Part shown: in pieces, positions 14,401 to 14,627 of the stretch
Numbering within the stretch: the stretch's first letter is position 1
How the letters are laid out: the number at the start of each line of letters is the position of its first letter
Made by a program: the position numbers and the translations under genes
Notes under the pieces: generated by a model
What the model was told of the DNA's origin: nothing
What the model saw: only the letters and a program-made list of their open reading frames with translations
Database searches by the model: none
DNA from: Deltaproteobacteria bacterium
Lineage (GTDB): Bacteria; Bdellovibrionota; JACOXK01; 2-02-FULL-40-11
Length of the DNA stretch: 14,627 nt
NCBI GenBank assembly: GCA_016193165.1
Contig: JACPST010000106.1
Span: 1-14,627, forward strand
Reading direction: 5' to 3'

Positions 14401-14627
14401 TATCCCCCCAATTTCTTTTTTAAGTATTCCAAAAGATGGGCCATTGAAATACGATCCTGTTTCATCGAATCTCGATCTCGCACGGTTACAGCTTGATCCT
14501 TTAAAGAATCAAAATCTACGGTCACACAAAGCGGCGTCCCAATCTCATCTTGCCTTCGATATCTGCGCCCAATACTGCCTGCCTCATCATAGCGTGTCAA
14601 GAAATAGGGGCGCGTTTCTTCTTGAAG
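14400..14627 (-). CDS. glyS: Glycyl-tRNA synthetase, alpha2 type, C-terminal end (partial)
   Basis: The last 75 residues of class II glycyl-tRNA synthetase; the gene continues beyond the window edge at 14627. The anticodon-binding-domain signature [30 protein letters not shown] is seen, followed by [26 protein letters not shown], typical of the homodimeric (alpha2) enzyme found in Gram-positives, archaea, eukaryotes and some other bacteria, rather than the alpha2-beta2 glyQ/glyS pair of most proteobacteria. The stop TAA overlaps the ppdK ATG by one base, so the two genes are coupled. The apparent start at 14600 is a TTG inside the gene, not the real start. Confidence 0.95.
   Translation of the reverse strand, partial: LQEETRPYFLTRYDEAGSIGRRYRRQDEIGTPLCVTVDFDSLKDQAVTVRDRDSMKQDRISMAHLLEYLKKKLGG

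Noticed and set aside
1..14627. CRISPR array, tRNA, rRNA, transposase or phage genes
   Set aside because: No spaced direct repeats, no cloverleaf candidates in the short intergenic gaps and no such protein families were seen.

Overview
The window is a compact, moderately A+T-rich stretch of chromosome from a Gram-negative bacterium. Evidence for this is a RodZ-like cell-shape protein, a class 2 membrane-associated dihydroorotate dehydrogenase, an NtrC-type sigma-54 activator with its kinase, and an exported zinc hydrolase. The mix, including an alpha2-type glycyl-tRNA synthetase next to PPDK, suggests an uncultured deltaproteobacterial-type lineage (Desulfobacterota, Bdellovibrionota or similar). 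That is an inference from gene content only. There are no rRNA or tRNA genes, no CRISPR array and no transposase.

Layout. (1) Positions 2-3207, plus strand: the 3' end of a sensor histidine kinase, an overlapping NtrC-family response regulator, and a Glu/Leu/Phe/Val-type dehydrogenase, read as one operon. (2) Positions 3208-5956, minus strand: a pyruvate kinase gene broken in the middle by a very A+T-rich segment with two frame changes, preceded by selA. A 21-bp inverted repeat straddles the selA stop codon and a larger, unrelated palindrome lies in the selA leader. (3) Positions 6064-6273: a divergent intergenic region with a good sigma-54-type -24/-12 element and a dyad about 113 bp upstream of the predicted start, in front of a polyprenol/dolichol-kinase-like membrane protein (6274-6999). 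(4) Positions 6996-9548: rodZ on the minus strand, diverging from a plus-strand group of an exported S1/P1-nuclease/phospholipase-C-fold protein, a DUF1820 protein and GreA. (5) Positions 9529-14627, minus strand: a tight operon glyS (partial), ppdK, coaBC, pyrD with 1-11 bp overlaps or a 2-bp gap.

How the genes fit. Most are housekeeping: translation, transcript cleavage, pyrimidine and CoA synthesis, and the pyruvate/PEP node. The pyruvate kinase lesion sits in the same window as an apparently intact pyruvate phosphate dikinase, which can catalyse the same overall conversion with PPi and AMP, so loss of pyruvate kinase could be tolerated. The two-component system next to a glutamate-dehydrogenase-type enzyme hints at control of amino-acid or nitrogen metabolism. 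The sigma-54 promoter near selA and the lipid-kinase gene shows this type of regulation may act elsewhere in the window. No clearly new multi-gene system is visible. The points most worth a second look are the pyruvate kinase lesion, the two palindromes around selA, and the sigma-54 promoter with its upstream dyad.
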